Assembly (NCBI GenBank): GCA_017459635.1
Contig: JAFUCO010000011.1
Location: forward strand, 1 to 60,447
Direction: 5' to 3'
DNA from: Blautia sp.
GTDB taxonomy: Bacteria; Bacillota; Clostridia; Lachnospirales; Lachnospiraceae
Length of the DNA: 60,447 nucleotides
Positions 60,201 to 60,447 of the stretch are shown in pieces; the stretch's first letter is position 1; each line of letters opens with the position of its first letter. The position numbers were made by a program, and so were the translations under genes. Below the pieces are notes generated by a model. It saw only the letters and a list, made by a program, of their open reading frames with translations. It searched no databases and was not told where the DNA came from.

Positions 60201-60447
60201 GCGGAGAAACTGCAACAGTCAAGGTCGGAAACGACGACGAAATGACCCTTGATACAGTTACAAACCCGGTACCGGATATCTCCAGAAGCATCGAAGGTAC
60301 CGCATGGTTTGATGCCGACGAAGACGGTGTCAGAAACGGCGACGACGAACTCCTCCCGAACGTACCGGTAATTCTGTACAGGAAGGGTGAAGACGGAGAG
60401 TACGAGGAGGTCGGCAGCACCGTAACAGACGAAGACGGCCACTATGA
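54269..60447 (+). CDS. giant cell-surface protein with SdrD-like and DUF11-like repeats (3' truncated by window)
   Basis: A frame opens with MRMQKNRRILAFLLTAVMLL behind AAAGGAGG and stays open to the right edge, at least 2059 codons. A signal peptide is followed by about 190 residues dense in Glu and Asp, a unique region to about residue 1050, then repeats. Each 275-residue repeat joins an SdrD/CnaB-like prealbumin fold (GTAWFDADEDGVR...DELLPNVPV.LYKKG...Y.F..LEDGEYRVVFDRK) with a DUF11-like domain (DITYEITYRNY..DPADIVI.DTLD.NVTFVSAS). Prealbumin-type domains form stalks, some with isopeptide bonds. The anchoring end lies outside the window. Long antisense frames here are codon-bias shadows. 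Confidence 0.9.
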   Translation, partial: MRMQKNRRILAFLLTAVMLLNNESLLLASEQSVAVSDYAAEAEIPEVSYAEDASYDEAVPEIPEDAYDVPYEEVQEETEQGEITVDFSLPEDAAEESFLPDDAYDLADEVFESADQEDMAAEELLIEEADSLTEDEPDILPEDEEYLTGESASDEDVPAAAEAEEELSEEQPEEELSEEILSDAVFTSEVTDPESGERVLVTMSVPASSLPCPADELYLEANILVRDRAKDLVEDQIQDEEDVRRETVLFDIALMKDGFEIEPAGPVSVSFAGLEIPNDDAQVFHVDEETDFVEEIPSGMTLEGDLVMDTDHFSIYAVTYTVESWFRSYTGENFKITVNYTADAGIPEGAELFVSELIQGTAEYDSYLSASGDELGLMSESDITFARFFDIQLQKDGVKVEPYAPVEVKIEYADAPQRTEGDSLSVIHFGEQGTEIIHDISANDALTEIVYEQGSFSVTGTIISNPSGTEAGTAYILVAKHDGKYYNVLSDGTLAECTYDEATNKVNTADPMVWLYQSSWGKNYLCYKAEGYDYGDDMLAKTFGYTYIDPTSESGLATDEPNGKVNNKTQFISPRDHSAITLDGQKHIYCNNDGNYRMIAVSADGSRLIGNLNPFVDEELAEINSTEFYLASPDFYDGGSDWVKKHLVDHIDISVSGKAEFDVPLAYGDYYDENGNIILTVTEPRSIHLQKEVAVSQKNIRTAEINAELEDGTPIDDAFYISGYTSNAQSDYSLPQVRIEGMFKVANLPDVPWYTGGNDPSIKAQRLQNIIWYNIVATEPDVVFEYEDPVLGKLYDRNGNVITITGDVTIPSRIHYWKRPDANGKGGNECPPLQEGFVIYQYVWDGAIHTFNNSGMDFELVGDVDVKIEPVAVEIQKHVVDEEGNELDPNKTLDGISFDVYENAGASPAEVAGLDVGAYDTPANYSGYRYHSSNPLDYESDSENNNTVYNYTLPQGMIYIQEDKDTIPDKITDKNGDVWIYKETRIETEYVWRGSGDEGKRHVSETSTKESGDYKSIPEVLGQYEGTDGSNLNNEFLEFYVYNVYEKPQPHKKEIAPFEGTESLGGVKPEGEITYEISYENYEKAPAVVYITDTLDPNVTYVSSSDNGTENGGVVTWTLPDVPAGTKSTVTLTVKVKKEAMQMKGGPGKVVNGGETASVKVGDDKAYTLEVVENPVPDLKRSLEGTAWFDNNEDGVRADDDPLLPNVPVSLFKKGEDGNYEPVGTTVTDGNGHYAFDNLDAGEYKIVFERKQGTTTKADEPDGHNSIAEGVNDDTGYPEMSQITGVIIPDDDELIDMYNAGTLPDGHYVKKNQDSGFIANEPVPPVKKESEPFEGNGELGEVGVNSEITYEITYRNYHGDPADIVITDTLDPNVTYVSSSDNGVHAGGVVTWNLTGINPGHKGTVTLTVRVKADALEAKGGPGRVVNGGTGATVKIGNDDAVTLDEVTNPVAPVSRAIQGVAWFDADEDGTRGDGDELLQDVPVILYKMNDQGEYEQIRETTTDENGFYEFSSLEDGSYKVVFDRKQKTTTKADTPTGTNSIAEGENDEDDYPKDAVITGIVLPTDDELIERVKDGTLPDGRYVKEHQDGGFVPNDPVSPEKKETSPDQGTGTLKAVNVGDDITYEITYRNYQADPADIVIRDTLDENVTFVSASDGGANENGIVVWTIEGVEPGETGSVTLTVNVKEEAREGNGGPGSVVNGGSTSTVKVGNDDAMELNAVTNPVPDVRRAIEGTAWFDADKDGIRGDDDELLPNVPVTLYKKGDDGEYEEVDSTITDENGRYEFDDLEDGEYRVVFDRKEGTTVKADEPDGANSIAEGHNDEDGYPENADITDITFPTDAEIIEMYNNGGLTEPRYVKEHQDGGFIANEPVPPTKEETSPDEGIGDLKAVNVDDEITYKITYKNYKGDPADIVIRDELDPNVTFVSASNGGTNEDGTVVWTIAQAAPGTEDFVTLTVRVNPEAREANGGPGSVVNGGETATVKVGNDDEMTLDTVTNPVPDISRSIEGTAWFDADEDGVRNGDDELLPNVPVILYRKGEDGEYEEVGSTVTDEDGHY
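57821..60447 (+). repeat. 825-bp direct repeats within the surface-protein gene
   Basis: The SdrD-like unit start (GGTACCGCATGGTTTGA or equivalent) falls at 57821, 58646, 59471 and 60296, spaced exactly 825, 825 and 825 bases (275 codons). The preceding DUF11-like half at about 57450-57800 is a further partial unit. Protein-level conservation is high, with many third-position differences, so the copies are not recent. Confidence 0.9.

Noticed and set aside
55208-60442. Several minus-strand frames of 80-306 residues opposite the giant surface protein
   Set aside because: They repeat with the 825-bp period and have no ribosome sites; codon bias in the plus-strand repeats explains them.

Overview
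The window looks like a chromosomal segment from an anaerobic Firmicute, most likely a Lachnospiraceae-type gut or rumen organism. This is inferred from gene content, not from a marker gene. Supporting genes are DUF2325, a DUF4418 plus FtsX-type ABC set, BspA-like leucine-rich repeat and SdrD-like surface proteins, a DUF4080 radical SAM protein, HigBA and a tRNA-Leu lacking encoded CCA. Base composition is moderate and start sites carry strong AGGAGG-type ribosome sites. At least four families of small dispersed inverted repeats are scattered through the intergenic DNA.

Left part (1-12.7 kb): end of a membrane protein, an alpha/beta hydrolase, an AraC regulator, a truncated GLUG-type lipoprotein, a small secreted protein, tRNA-Leu(UAA), a 16-bp tandem repeat, UDP-galactopyranose mutase, a frameshifted secreted protein, an AT-rich HigB/HigA toxin-antitoxin pair with paired operators, a membrane-anchored endonuclease/exonuclease/phosphatase-fold protein, a GlsB/YmgE-type membrane protein, a 161-bp MITE and malic enzyme. 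At 12.7-17.3 kb there is a probable metal (iron) transport operon: DUF4418 protein, two FtsX-like permeases and an ABC ATPase, interrupted by repeats. It is preceded by a promoter with a GGTTAG-N6-rTAACy palindrome; the same palindrome occurs upstream of the GLUG lipoprotein and twice upstream of the DUF2325 gene at 46.2 kb, suggesting one metal-responsive (DtxR-like) regulon.

Centre (17.4-39.2 kb): the most unusual region, an apparently undescribed biosynthetic cluster. In order it holds a small Trp-rich ORF, a HAMP-SpoIIE phosphatase, a 55-residue peptide with a double-glycine leader (ribosomal-peptide-precursor-like), a STAS-kinase fusion, an ATP-grasp ligase, a GH3-family acyl-adenylating amide synthetase, a GT2 glycosyltransferase, an adenylation-carrier-condensation NRPS, a heterodimeric ABC exporter, a second NRPS of the same layout, a GT2-GH3 fusion whose GH3 half has lost its nucleotide-binding loop, a second ATP-grasp of identical length (451 aa) and a tyrosine phosphatase. 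The enzyme types on the two sides of the exporter roughly mirror each other. The product is unknown; a peptide or peptide-conjugated metabolite is inferred.

Right part (39.2-60.4 kb): a promoter and cobalamin riboswitch lead to an exported CbiK-type chelatase, a secreted two-domain beta protein and a corrinoid/siderophore-type binding lipoprotein whose last codons come from a MITE; the expected permease and ATPase are absent. Then come a diguanylate cyclase, an HTH-HisKA-receiver fusion lacking the phospho-accepting histidine, the DUF2325 gene, a B12-binding radical SAM protein, a BspA-like secreted protein, an AroE-like dehydrogenase with a non-canonical substrate motif, an AraC regulator and, running off the end, a giant surface protein built from exact 825-bp (275-residue) repeats.
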